From Amorphophallus konjac (lineage: Eukaryota; Streptophyta; Magnoliopsida; Alismatales; Araceae), in contig CM040126.1 of assembly GCA_022559845.1 (NCBI GenBank), forward strand, positions 224,260,641 through 224,324,640: a stretch of 64,000 nucleotides of DNA, written 5' to 3'. A program made the position numbers and the translations under genes. Positions 23,615 through 34,537 of this stretch are shown in pieces; position 1 is the first letter of the stretch; every line of letters begins with the position of its first letter. Under the pieces are notes generated by a model. That model did not search any database. It had not been told where the DNA came from and saw nothing but the letters and a program-made list of their open reading frames with translations.

Positions 23615-24105
23615 GTCCCGCGGCGGCTCTGTTAATGGGGATAGAAGGTAAGATCCACAACGGGGAAGGGAGGCCAGGGAGCGGCGGCTCTAGTGTCGGC
23701 GAGAGAAGGTAAGAGGGGCACAAAAGGAGAGTGATAGCGGCACTATGGCGAAGTGCCCTTCCCACGGTGGGAAAGAGGGGAGAATGAGAGAGATGAGGGG
23801 TCGGGGAGGTGAGGAGAGGGATAGAAAGAGAGACAAAGAGAAGGGGAATGGCTTCATGGTGGCGAGCTCTGGGACCACCATTGCAGGGAGGGGGAGTGAG
23901 AAGAGGAGAGAGAAGAGAAGGTTTTCATCGGAGATCAGCTCGAGAAGGTTTGGGAGGATGGAGTTTTCATGGGGAAGGAGGTCGAGAGGGTGAAGAGAGA
24001 TTTGAAAAAATAGGGGGAAAATGAAAATTTATCGGGCGCCCAAAAGATATTGTACACTGGCATCATGCAATTGTTACGTTTTTAATTTTTTTTATTTTTT
24101 TAAAA

Positions 24106-24110
24106 CACTT
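24106..24110. other. Target-site duplication of Tat element (left copy)
   Basis: CACTT precedes the LTR start TGGAGAGGGG and is repeated at 51391-51395 after the right LTR. This shows that 24111-51390 is one insertion. Confidence 0.8.
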
Positions 24111-24851
24111 TGGAGAGGGGAAATCTCACCGCCCATACGGAGAGGCCGAACGAGGTCCAACCCTGACCGAACGAGGCCCAACTCCTCAAAGTGGTATCCC
24201 CCGGGTCCACTTACTGTAAATCCCAAAAACTCACTCAGAACAAGTGCTTCCTAGGCGGCCTTCGGGTTGGGAAGTCTGAGCATCAGTCGATCGGGAAATC
24301 TCCCCCGGAGCCCCCTATTCTTTGTCCCGACCCAGCACTTACCGCTCGGGAGGCCACTCCTGAACAAGTGCCATTCGCTCGGGCTCACTGATGGAAGCTT
24401 ATTGATACGGCCGTTGCGAATCCCTTAATGGCAGGAAGCTCAATGGGACAGGGGAAACTAAGAGTCCGCGCGCCGTAAGGAGCCCGCATGAAGGACGTAA
24501 CCCCCCCTAGAACTCCTCCGCTTACAGGGATCAATTCGCACAACATGCCATCATTTAAACAGGACATGCCCTACTATGAGAAGGTAAGCCTAAGCAAGGC
24601 AAGAGCCAGCAACCCTGAGCAGGAACCACTTCACCTTTCGGTGGAGAGGGATCTCGTGCTCCCATTTTCCTCCCAACTCTTCTCTTCGCACCAGTGCTCT
24701 ACTACCTGTGCTGACTTAAGCATCAGAGGGTCTTCCCCGGGGATCTATCCCCGGGCACCTCTGACTTGTTTCCCTTCTTGCAGTTCTTACTTCAAGGGTA
24801 CGTGGTCATCTTCCTCCCCACTCAGGAGCAGCGCGAGATCGCCCCTCTTCA
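24111..24851 (+). mobile_element. Tat-lineage gypsy element, 5' LTR
   Basis: This 741-base LTR starts TGGAGAGGGG and ends CCTCTTCA, and is matched with few differences by 50651-51390. It is followed by a GCGCCGTCTGTGGGAA primer site. Two tandem ORFs here are chance. Confidence 0.9.
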
Positions 24852-24853
24852 TC

Positions 24854-24871
24854 TAGCGCCGTCTGTGGGAA
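24854..24871 (+). other. Primer binding site of Tat element
   Basis: TAGCGCCGTCTGTGGGAA lies two bases after the LTR. Plant Tat and Athila elements usually carry TGGCGCC-type sites here; the second base is changed in this copy. Confidence 0.75.
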
Positions 24872-24888
24872 ACGCACAAAGAACCATC

Positions 24889-26557
24889 ATGGTGCGAAGA
24901 AGTTCTGGCAGGAGGACTGTCGACGACATGAGAAAAGCTCTGGTAACGGAGGAGGGCTCACCTTTCCCCCCCACGGAGCATTCCCCATCCGACAACCAAG
25001 CCAACGAGCTACCTCCATCAGTGGCGGGGGAACAGCTTCCCAACGGGAGCACTGACACCCTTCAAACCCTCAACGCAAAACTGGATGTCCTTGTGGATCT
25101 CATGAGGTCCCAGGCGGCCAGGGGGGAGAAGTCACAGCTCCCTAGGAAAACCCCCCACGTGGAGATGCCTCCCAGCAAACTGCTGGAGGCCGTTTCATCC
25201 TCCGGGGGCAGTGGCTCATTCGTAACCCGTCAGGAGGACCGTCGCACGCCCCTCCCCCGGAGCAAGAAGCCTCCTTCACCCCGAGGAGGGAGAAGACTAG
25301 AGCACGCAGACCATTCCCAAACGTCGAGGCCCCTGAGGAGCGTCGGGGTAGCATGCAAGTGTGCCCCCCCAGCCCCTCAGGACAGCGACAACCGAAACTC
25401 TCTCTCCGACTGTGAGACTTCAAGAGGCGTTTCGCAGAGCAAGAGCACGCTCTCAGCGCCTTGCAGGAGACCTCTCCTGTGGAGGACGAGCAGCGATCCC
25501 CGTTCTCTGACTACATCCTGAAGGTAGAGATATCTCCCAGAATCTCACTTTCGACCTTCAAGTCGTACGACGGCCAGGGAGACCCGGCTGACCATTACGA
25601 CAACTTCGATGCCCTGATGGCCTTGCATGAGGTGTCCGATGTGATCAAGGGCCGAGCGTTCGTGACCACTCTGGTTCAGGGCGCTCAGGCTTGGTTCAGA
25701 GCCCTTGCCCCCGGTAGCATCCACAACTTCAAGCAATTCAGGCGAGTATTCAAGGAATGCTTCGCTGACAGCGGTCCACCCCGGTCAGTGGCGGGATTAC
25801 TAGCCCTCAAGTAGGAATAGGGGGAGAAGTTGCGGGCTTACATAAACTGATTTAAATCGAAAGCCCTACCCATCTCTCGCCTGGATGTGGCCTCTGCCAT
25901 CACCGCCTTGACCGGGGGTACCCGCGACGAGAACCTGCGACGCGAGCTAGTGCTTCATCCCCCTACCTCCCTCGCAGAGCTAGTGACCTTGGCCCTGCAC
26001 CATGCCGAGTGCGAGGAAGTCCTCAGCGCCTGCCGAGGCACAACCGGCTCGGGTCGGGAGGGGGACAAGAAGAGACTGTCCGAGCAAGGGACGGGACAAG
26101 GAAAGAGGCGGAACCAGGATGGAGATCGAAAAGAGCCGTCCCGGAAGTACGAGCGGTATACCCACTTACCGCCCCCATCTACGAAATCTATGAAGACATC
26201 AAAGGCTTGGGTCTCCTCAACCAACCCGAGCCCATGAAGACCAAGCATCGCAATCGCCACAAGCATTGCCTGTTCCACAGCGACCACGGGCATCACACCA
26301 ACGATTACCATCAACTTCAAGATGAGATCGAGTGCCTCATCCGCCAGGGACACCTATCTCGGTATGTGTCCGGGCAAAAAGAAGACCGAGGCATCGCTGA
26401 AGAGATTGATAATGCCCCCCGCGGAGTCCACATCAACGTCATCGCGGGCGGGATGGCATCAGGCAGAGATAGCAGCCGAGGAAGAAAGCGTCACGCCGAG
26501 CGGGCGAGCCGAGCCTCTGCTGAGGCACCTGCGGCCCCGCAGGCTAGCGAACCGTAG
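24889..26557 (+). pseudogene. gag: Tat gag (degenerate)
   Basis: The ATG at 24889 lies 18 bases after the primer site. An N-terminal low-complexity region is followed, in another frame from 25461, by the retrotransposon gag core (YDGQGDPADHYDNF, VIKGRAFVTTLVQGAQAWFR, SIHNFKQF). Frame changes near 25480 and stops near 25812 break it. From 26009 a further frame carries the Tat-type zinc-binding segment CLFHSDHGHHTNDYHQLQDE, in which the last ligand Cys is replaced by Tyr. Gag forms the virus-like particle that packages the RNA. At least three frames are needed to read it, so it is not functional. Confidence 0.85.
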
Positions 26558-26569
26558 GCCCTGGTATTC

Positions 26570-26812
26570 TCTGACTAGGACCTAGAAGGGCTAACCACCC
26601 CGCACGACAACGCTCTGGTTATATCGGCTACAATAAACCATTGTAACGTGGATAGGATCTTATTCGACAGTGGTAGTGCCCCTGATGTATTGTCCTATGA
26701 ATGTTTCCTCAAGATGGGATAGAATCCATCTAAACTCCGCCCGATCTGAACCCCCCTCTGTGGATTCAATGGCCAGGCTACTTATCCCGAGGGAGCACTG
26801 AGCATGCCGGTT
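26570..26812 (+). pseudogene. Tat protease, 5' half (split by Tekay insertion)
   Basis: The frame reads ISATINHCNVDRILFDSGSA then PDVLSYECFLKMG, a retropepsin with DSG in place of the usual DTG. There are in-frame stops at about 26576 and 26719. It stops at 26812, where the Tekay element is inserted, and the same domain continues after the duplicated CGGTT at 37651. Confidence 0.8.
26808..26812. other. Target-site duplication of Tekay element (left copy)
   Basis: CGGTT is immediately left of the element and is repeated at 37651-37655 immediately right of it. Confidence 0.92.
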
Positions 26813-28262
26813 TGTCACGCCCCGAGCGCGGAAGATACCCGGAGACGCGTGACGAGTTTATATCAATCATGTCAATCAGAGTGGTCGTGTATTCGACACA
26901 AAGACAGAGATGCGCAAAATAGCAAGATAACCCAAACCTTTATTTCATAATAGACTATTACAAATCCAATACTCTGTTTAATAAAAAGAAAGGTACATAG
27001 TTGACTTAAGAAAATAGGAAAAAGACTAGATGACACTTGGACAAGCTCTAGCTCTTTCACTCTTGACCATTCTCATCCGATTGACTTCCATCGTCGTCGG
27101 ACTTACCTGAAAAGTATAAAGGAACAAACGGAATGAGCGAACGCTCAGTAGGAAATTATATCTCAAGTACTAGCAAGGGGTTTAAGTAATTACATTTTCA
27201 TGAATGCAATAAAGCTATGCATGCTCGCATAAAATGACAAGATAGAGAAAATGTAATATCAAGGAATTAAGATGGACAAATCATGAACTTTCAATAAGAT
27301 AACAAGACATTTGAGATATTCAAGCAAGTACATTTAACAAGTCATGTCAAGAACTTTGGCTATCATGTAGCAAGCAAGTAAATTACCCTTTTTCGGGCCA
27401 CGCATTTCATGTCAAGTCAAGTACGATTCAAGTACAAGATTTTATGTGGAATGTCCAATCTAGAAAGTAAAGTACTCGGTATAATGCCAGATACCTTATC
27501 ATTTTAACTCCCATGGGCACAAGTACTTTCGGGTGCTCCTCCCAGGACCAGATCGGGCCCTATATGCGCAGGCATTTATCATGTGTTTTTGACATCCACT
27601 CTTATATATATATATAGCCAATTTTTGAATTTCAATAATCAAGCTTGTAGACATGTATGACAACTTTTGACAGAATGGAGTCCAAAAATATGACAAAGGA
27701 CATAGAATGACGATAATAACGGTATAATCACGATATCGATAAAACTAGGTAGAATATGGTTCCCTTAACTTGGGTACCATGACAAATCATAATGGACATT
27801 CTTTATATAGAATTGAGGTCCACATGAACAGTATATCAAAGGTAAGATACCCTCATTCTTATCATAGAATTGAGGTGTACAAGAATGACATGATATGGCA
27901 TGATATCATCATCTCATTAAGAATTTCTTATGATATACTCTTTGTATAATCATAAGGGCCGGTATACCATGTTTCTTTAGAGTGACATGGCATCAATGGT
28001 GTAATGGGTTTTTAGGGTACAACCAGCTCAGTCGGCCTTGAGGGAATCCAAGGCTACGAGGAGTCTTACGGAGGTCTCTATGACTAACTCGCTAGTCCAA
28101 AGGAACGGAATGTCCAATGGAGAGCTTGTATGTCAATGAGAGTTGAGTGTGATCGATAAAACAATCGTGAAACGTGAGACTGTACTCACGGAATGGAGAA
28201 TAGTGCCGATATATATATTATATAACATATGAAACCATCGGTTAACAGAAACAGTGGAAAAT

Positions 28263-28935
28263 CAGTTTTACAGTAAAATAACGACTTAATCAGAGTCATT
28301 TTTCAAGTAATTAACGCCTAACAGAAGGGCGTTTACACATGTTTCCATTTTGGCAGAATTTTCAATAATTCAGAAATTTATCTAAAACGTGCCCTGGACA
28401 GGGGCGTTTCTTTGCAATGAGACGACTACAGTAGCAGGCGTCTTTTTATTTACAATATTTTATAGAATATATTTATTTTCAGAAATTATCAATAACGCGC
28501 CCTTGGCAGGGGCGTTAATCATTAAATTCTTGTTTTTACAGAATATATTGTTCGGGATTTTAACAGAAACGCGCCCTAGTAAGGGGCGTTTATTTTCAAT
28601 TCACGCCCTGTGATGGGGCGTTAACACATGAAAAACGACCTTGTCTAGGCCGTGAATTCAAGAAATTTCAGAAATTATCATGAACAGGAAGAAATAAATT
28701 TCAGGATAACAATCATATCATCATGACAGGAAAATTGGCAGGAATTCACAGGTAGAGTCATGCAGTATATTAGTCTTGATATTCCATATAAAAGGAATTT
28801 TTAAACCGTGAATGATTATTAATTTCAGGTAATTTCATGGAATTAACGCCTGTGTTCAGGGCGTCAACTCTAGAATTGACGACCTTGTCAGGGTCATGTC
28901 TTGTAAAATAGCGCCCTTGACAGGGGCGTCTCTTT
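28263..28935. repeat. Inverted-repeat array, arms AACGCGCCC / GGGGCGTT, part 1
   Basis: About ten units of 22-26 bases each, such as AACGCGCCCTGGACAGGGGC-GTTTC, separated by A/T-rich sequence of 10-60 bases. Arms vary together (GCC with GGC, GACC with GGTC), which keeps pairing. The right LTR has the same units at 36000-36650. Confidence 0.85.
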
Positions 28936-29462
28936 CAAAACATTGCAGAAAAATGCATTAAAATTATAATAAACCGTATGCATGTCATGCTAATATACAT
29001 ATATCTTAAATTATTTTATTTGGGCTACAGTGACTTGAGAAAACCTACCTTTAATGATGGACGAAGGATTTGAATAGAAGATGAATTCTGTTCTGACAGA
29101 AAATGAACTCTGTTTGCAATAGAGCCTTGATTTCTGGAAGAAGAAGAAGATTTAGAGGACGTTGATGAAGAACAATCGTTCTTCCCGTTATACCCAAGCT
29201 TCCTCCGGTTGCAGGCAACCTGCAGAAGAAAGGAAGAGGAAGGGTCAAAAGCTTTGATGAAAAACGAAAGGCAGGGGAAGAAGAACTCACTGTTGTTCTT
29301 CACGACGTCAAGGTTTCTTCAACCTGTAATAGAGGAAGAGGAAAAATAATCAATATTCTTCCCATATTAGGGAAAGGGAACTACAAGGAAAACTTACTGT
29401 TCTTCATCATACCGTAGCAGAGAGGATCGATCAAATGGTTTTAGGGCTTGGGTGATCAAAGG

Positions 29463-29470
29463 TATTTATA
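29463..29470 (-). promoter_or_regulatory. TATA box in Tekay 3' LTR
   Basis: The minus strand reads CCTATAAATACC, followed downstream by GCCCTAAAACC. The same site is at 37183-37190 in the other LTR. Confidence 0.6.
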
Positions 29471-29606
29471 GGATTTTGGGTGTCCTATTAGAGTTAGTGT
29501 TCTAGTGGAAGTAATGCTTCCAATATAGAGTCCTTACCCTAGTAGATACTTACTAGATTAACATAATCCTTCCCTGGATAAGCTCCCATGTCGAACGGAA
29601 CTCGAA

Positions 29607-29855
29607 TGGAATTAACGACTTTGGTCAGGGCGTCGATTCTTGAATTGACGACCTGGTTCAGGTCGTTTCTTAAGAAGCGCCTTGTATCGGGGCGTTCCTT
29701 ATTTTAAAACACGCCCAAGATAGGGGCGTTTCTTGTCCTTACCGTTTTTGACGTTGGAATTTGACGCCGTGAGGTCAGGGCGTCACTTATTGAATAACGC
29801 CTTATCTAGAGGCGTTTCTAATTTGAATAGCGCCTTTATCCGAGGCGTTATTTTA
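29607..29855. repeat. Inverted-repeat array in Tekay LTR, part 2
   Basis: About seven tightly packed units lie close to the start of the LTR on the minus strand, for example GACGACCTGGTTCAGGTCGT and AACGCCTTATCTAGAGGCGTT. The latter is a near-perfect 21-base palindrome. The same units are at 37330-37575. Confidence 0.85.
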
Positions 29856-29930
29856 TATTGTTTTATTTATCTATTTATTTGACTTATTTAAAATCTTTAT
29901 TGTTATTAATATTTTATCAGGGTTGCTACA

Positions 29931-29945
29931 CCCTCCCCCACTTAA
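29931..29945 (-). other. Polypurine tract of Tekay element
   Basis: The minus strand reads TTAAGTGGGGGAGGG directly before the TGTAGCAACCC LTR start. Confidence 0.9.
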
Positions 29946-30017
29946 AAAGAATTTGGTCCCCAAATTCAATTGCATAATATGTAAGCATATATGTGGAGAG
30001 CGTAGAATATATACCTC

Positions 30018-31859
30018 TTAGAATAATTCGGGAAATCGTTTCTTCATAGATTCCTCGGTCTCCCATGTTACTTCATGTTCAGAATTCTTGTTCCATTGCA
30101 CCTTAAGCATGGGAATAACCTTATTCCTTAGAGCTCGTATTTCACGATCTAAGATCTTCATAGGCTTCTGTTCATATGTGAGATCTTTCTGGATCACCAG
30201 ATCTCCATGTTCAATAATATGAGATGGATCGTGTACATACTTCTTCAACATAGATATATGAAATACATTATGTACCTCGGACAATTGAGGAGGCAACGCG
30301 ATGCGATAAGCAACCTCGCCAACTCTTTCGAGTACCTCAAATGGTCCGATGAATATTGGCGTAAGCTTGCCCTTAACACCAAATCTTCGTATGCCACGTC
30401 CAGGTGATATCTTAAGAAATACATGATCTCCAACCTGGAATTCAAGATCTCTTCTTCTTGTATCTGCATAAGCCTTTTGCCTTGTCTGAGCAACTTGCAA
30501 TCTTTCTCTGATTACTTGTATCTTCTCAGTTGTATCCCTTACCATGTCTGGACCTAACAGTTGTTTCTCTCCAACTTCGTTCCAGCATAAGGGTGATCGG
30601 CAACTCCTTCCATATAAAGCTGCGAAAGGTGCTATTTGGATACTAGCTTGGTAGCTGTTGTTATATGCAAATTCAACTAAAGGCAAGTGGTCATGCCAGC
30701 TTCCTCCAAAGTCAATGATGCATGCTCTAAGCATATCCTCAACAACTTGATTGGCTCTCTCGGTCTGACCATCCGTTTGCGGGTGAAAAGTAGTACTAAA
30801 GTTAAGCCTTGTTCCCAACGAATGTTGTAATCCCTTCCAAAAATGAGAAGTGAAACGGGGATCTCTATCAGACACGATTGAGACAGGAATTCCATGTAAC
30901 CTGACTATTTCCTTGATGTATAGTGCAGCTAGCACATCAATTGACCATCGGCTTTTTATTGGCAAGAAATGCGCCGATTTAGTTAATCGGTCAATGATAA
31001 CCCAGATTCCATCATGTCCTCCTTTAGATTTAGACAAACCCATGATGAAATCCATACCAATATCCTCCCACTTCCACTTAGGAATATCTAGAGGATGTAG
31101 TTTTCCAGCAGACTTTTGGTGTTCTGCCTTGACCTGTTGGCATGTGAGACAGCGTGATACATAGTCTGCTATTTCTCTTTTCATGTTGGGCCACCAAAAG
31201 TTCCTCTTTACATCATGGTACATTTTGGTTAATCCTGGATGAATCGTGTACCTTGATCTGTGAGCTTCATCTAAGATCTTTTTCTTTAATTCTGGACAGT
31301 CGGGTATACAAGTTCTACCTTTGAATAATAATCTTCCATCAGAAGTTAGTTGAAAATCAGATTGTCCTTCTAATCTGCCCTGGATTTCTACTAATATAGG
31401 ATCATCATCCTGAAGTGCCTGTATCTCAGATAATAAATCTGACTGTATGCTTATATGAGATAATGTGACAAATTTGGCTTCCTTGTCCAAGCTTATATTG
31501 AGCTCGGAGAATTGTTCTAGCAACCTCCATTCTTGTATCATACAATTGGCTACCATTGCTCTCGGCTTTCGACTAAGGGCATCAGCAACATAATTACCCT
31601 TTCCGGGATGGTATTGTATATTGAAGTCGAAGTCCTTGAGATATTCTAGCCAGCGTCTTTGTCTCATGTTTAGCTCCTTTTGTGAAAATAGATATTTGAG
31701 ACTTTTGTGATCGGAGTATACAGTAAACTGCACTCCATATAAGTAGTGTCTCCATATCTTTAGGGCAAATACCACCGCGGCCAGTTCTAAGTCATGGACG
31801 GGGTAATTCTCCTCATGCTTCTTCAGTTGACGTGAAGAGTATGCTATGACCTTTCCTTG
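30018..31859 (-). pseudogene. pol: Tekay pol: RNase H, integrase and chromodomain-like tail
   Basis: Downstream of a stop at 31860-31862, the frame stays open for about 610 codons. From residue 1 of the 585-codon part starting at 31775: RNase H end with [11 protein letters not shown] and DALSRK (about 20-70); integrase zinc motif H172, H179, C209, C212; catalytic core D242 (MDFIMGL), D303 (SDRD) and E339 (TDGQTERAN); GPF/Y-like [11 protein letters not shown]; and from about 535 a chromodomain-like tail ending [17 protein letters not shown]. Chromodomains direct chromovirus integration to modified chromatin. All catalytic residues are present. The part is cut off from the rest of the polyprotein only by the upstream TAA, which replaces an expected Gln codon. 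Confidence 0.92.
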
Positions 31860-33718
31860 TTACATTAGGACACATCCGAGGCCAATGCCAGAAGCATCAG
31901 TGTAAACCTCAAATTTCTCTCCTTCTATTGGTAGAGCTAAGACCGGAGCTGTCGTGAGATGATCCTTGAGAGTTTGGAAGCTTCTTTCACATTCCTCACT
32001 CCATTCATATCGGATTTCCTTGCGAGTTAACCTTGTAAGGGGCACGGCGATCTTGGAGAAGTCTTTGATGAATCGCCGATAATATCCTGCAAGACCTAAG
32101 AAACTTCTGATCTCGCTAGCATTGGTTGGTTTTTCCCAGTTTCTAACAGCTTCAACCTTTGATGGATCAACAGATAGACCATCCTTGGATATCACATGTC
32201 CGAGAAAAGCCACTTCTTCAAGCCAGAACTCGCACTTGCTGAGTTTTGCATATAATTGATTTGTCCTCAAGACTTGCAATGCAATCCTCAAATGCTTTTC
32301 ATGTTCTTCCTTAGTCTTGGAATATATCAATATATCATCAATGAAGACTACCACGAATTGATCTAGATAGGGCCTGAATATGCTATTCATTAACTGCATA
32401 AAGGCAGCAGGGGCATTTGTTAGTCCAAAAGGCATAACAATGAATTCATAATGGCCATACCTGCTTCTGAATGCGGTCTTATGAATGTCATCATCTTTGA
32501 TCCTTAACTGATGATATCCCGACCTGAGATCAATCTTGGAAAAATATTTGGATCCTGAAATCCGATCAAATAATTCATCGATTCTCGGCAGTGGATACTT
32601 GTTCTTGATAGTGAGATGATTCAACTGTCGATAGTCGATGCACAATCTCATGGATCCGTCCTTCTTCTTCACAAATAAGACTGGTGCTCCCCACGGGGAA
32701 GTACTTGGTCTAATAAACCCTTTTCGAATTAGTTCCATTAATTGCTCTTTTAACTCCTTGAGTTCCGCAGGGGACATTCTATAGGGTGCCTTTGAAACTG
32801 GACCAGCACCAGGGACTAAGTCAATGGTGAAGGCCACTTCTCTTTGAGGGGGTAATCCCGGCAAATCTTCCAGAAATACGTCTGGAAATTCTTGCACTAC
32901 CTGAATGTCTTCTATCTTAGTGTCCTTTGTTTCCTTAACTGTGACAAATGCAAGGAAGGATACACATCCTTTCCTGACGAGCTTGCTAGCTCGGAGAGCC
33001 GAAATAAGAGGGGAATTGCTCCGACTCTTGGGGAGAGTAAAGACTAATTCTGGAATATCTTTGAAAGCAATTTGGCTATTGCGGTAATCAACCGTTGCCT
33101 GGTATTTGGATAACCAGTCCGCTCCTAGTATAACATCATACTCCTTTAGATCGAGGCATATAAGATCTATAGGTAAATTCCTACCTTGAACCATTATCTC
33201 ACAGTTTTGGTAGTGATGAGTAATATCATTTTCACTTCCAAGAGGAGTAGTTAGAACTATTTTTATCCATTCTGGTTCTAACGGTAACGGGTCGGCAAAC
33301 TTCTTAGAAATAATGGAATGTGATGCACCCGTATCAAATAAGACATAAGCACTTTTGGAACAAACTGTTAATGTACCTTCTACCAGTCCACCTTCCTCTT
33401 GCTCGGTCTCCTTTATTGCATGAAGTTGAGCGTTCTTTGTCACCGGGCGCTTACCATCACCGGCTTGGTCATTCATTAATGGACACTCAGGAATCCGATG
33501 CTCACGGCTTCCACAACGGAGACATGCTCCTAACTTCCTCCAGCATTCTTCTGTCTTGTGACCAGCCTTGTCACAATGCTTGCATACTACGTTTGAAGGT
33601 GTAGTGGTGATAGAGAAGGGCTTGGATTTCTTGAACTTGGAATCTTGAGAGGATGAACCTCCATTATTGGGCCTCTTCTTAAAGTTGGGTTTAAAAGAAC
33701 CCGAACCTGTGACTTCTT
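31860..33718 (-). pseudogene. pol: Tekay gag zinc knuckles, protease and reverse transcriptase
   Basis: The frame is open from the frameshift near 33718 to TAA at 31860. It begins with two zinc knuckles ([14 protein letters not shown] and [14 protein letters not shown]), then protease with [10 protein letters not shown] (D at about residue 48 counting from Met 33476), the typical [10 protein letters not shown], and reverse transcriptase from about residue 200 with [11 protein letters not shown], the catalytic FIDDILIYS (about 378-386) and [10 protein letters not shown]. It ends in the RNase H start ([15 protein letters not shown]). Only the terminal stop interrupts what would be one gag-pol polyprotein. 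Confidence 0.92.
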
Positions 33719-34363
33719 CTTGTCTTTTCCACGGATCCTATCAGATAGTTCCGTGGCATCTTCAAGTAGTTGAGCTCGGCGCACGATTTCAGAATAAACT
33801 TGGATGTCCATAGGCGCCAGTTGAGTAATATAGTGGGGCCTAAGCCCATTAAGAAATCTACGGGCTTTCATCTTCTCCGTGCTAATAAGATGCTTAGCAT
33901 ATCTAGACAACCTGGAGAACTGAGCTTCATAATCTGCTAATGACAAGGATCATTGCTTTAATGCAGCGAATTCTGCAGCCTTCTTTTCTTGGACTCGGTC
34001 CGAGAAATATTTAGCATTGAAGTATTCCACAAATTCTTCCCATGTTACTTGAGTAGGATCGATGGTTGCTTCAATAGACTCCCACCAGCATGTAGCATCC
34101 TTTTCTAACTGGAAAGTAGCTAGTAAGACTTTGTCCTGATCCGTGCATTGCATAATACGGAATATACGTTCAGTCTCCCGAACCCAATGCTCGGCATCGT
34201 CCGGATCGGTCGATCCCATAAACTTCGGGGGATTCATGCTCTTAAAGGCTTGGTGTAAGCTTCCAGCTCGTGGAGCATCACCTTGTGCTACCTGTTGTAG
34301 CACTTGAGTCATTCCTTGAAGGGTACGCTGCATGTTGCGCCATTGAGCACGTTCGGCAGCCAT
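33719..34363 (-). pseudogene. gag: Tekay gag, N-terminal and core
   Basis: The ATG at 34363 opens a frame with the gag core: PPKFMGSTDPDDAEHWVRET, CWWESIEATIDP, VTWEEFVEYFNAKYFSD and, after one stop, YEAQFSRLSRYAKHLI and RRFLNGLRPHY. An in-frame TGA sits at 33950-33952. About 78 codons later, near 33718, a one-base-equivalent frameshift moves the reading to the frame that carries the zinc knuckles and protease. The gene lies about 160 bases after the primer site. All lesions are single events, so the copy is young. Confidence 0.9.
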
Positions 34364-34518
34364 TATCCTACAATTACAATAGCTACGTTAGTATTATATC
34401 ACTGTGATCTTATTAAAAGACTCATTGACTCTTAACCCTTGGTTCTACCCAATCTCACTTGGTTAAACGTTCAACTTATCCTTGGACTTGGGTTTTTCCT
34501 AGGAATTGAATACCTTAG

Positions 34519-34530
34519 GCTCTGATACCA
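34519..34530 (-). other. Primer binding site of Tekay element
   Basis: The minus strand reads TGGTATCAGAGC (initiator Met tRNA), seven bases after the 5' LTR end. Confidence 0.93.
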
Positions 34531-34537
34531 CAGAAAC

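Larger units (their letters stand above)
13987..24110. mobile_element. CACTA-like DNA transposon, left part (with captured exons)
   Basis: Subterminal motifs around GTAGG/CCTAC (ACCTACATTTATAAAAACGT at 14072, AAAAATGTAGG near 14145 and 14180) match motifs at 51391-51611, where the element ends in TTTCTTGTAGTG, the reverse complement of the CACTACAAGAAA terminus typical of plant CACTA elements. The Tat element at 24111-51390 splits it, with duplicated CACTT on each side. The left terminal repeat is absent, lost to the LTR ending at 13986. Inside are A/T-rich sequence, exon-like segments on the minus strand and a LINE scrap. No transposase is recognisable, so the copy is non-autonomous or degenerate. 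Confidence 0.6.
26813..29930 (-). mobile_element. Tekay element 3' LTR
   Basis: This LTR is 3118 bases. On the minus strand it runs TGTAGCAACCC to CGGGGCGTGACA. It contains inverted-repeat arrays (28263-28640, 28848-28935, 29607-29855), a TATA box (29463-29470 read in reverse), and the blocks shared with the LTRs at 11572 and 46977. Its short ORFs are not coding. Confidence 0.93.

Noticed and set aside
23139..23651. 170-codon plus-strand ORF
   Set aside because: It crosses the A/T-rich to GC-rich boundary and reads the duplicated block; no domain, and the minus strand looks more gene-like.
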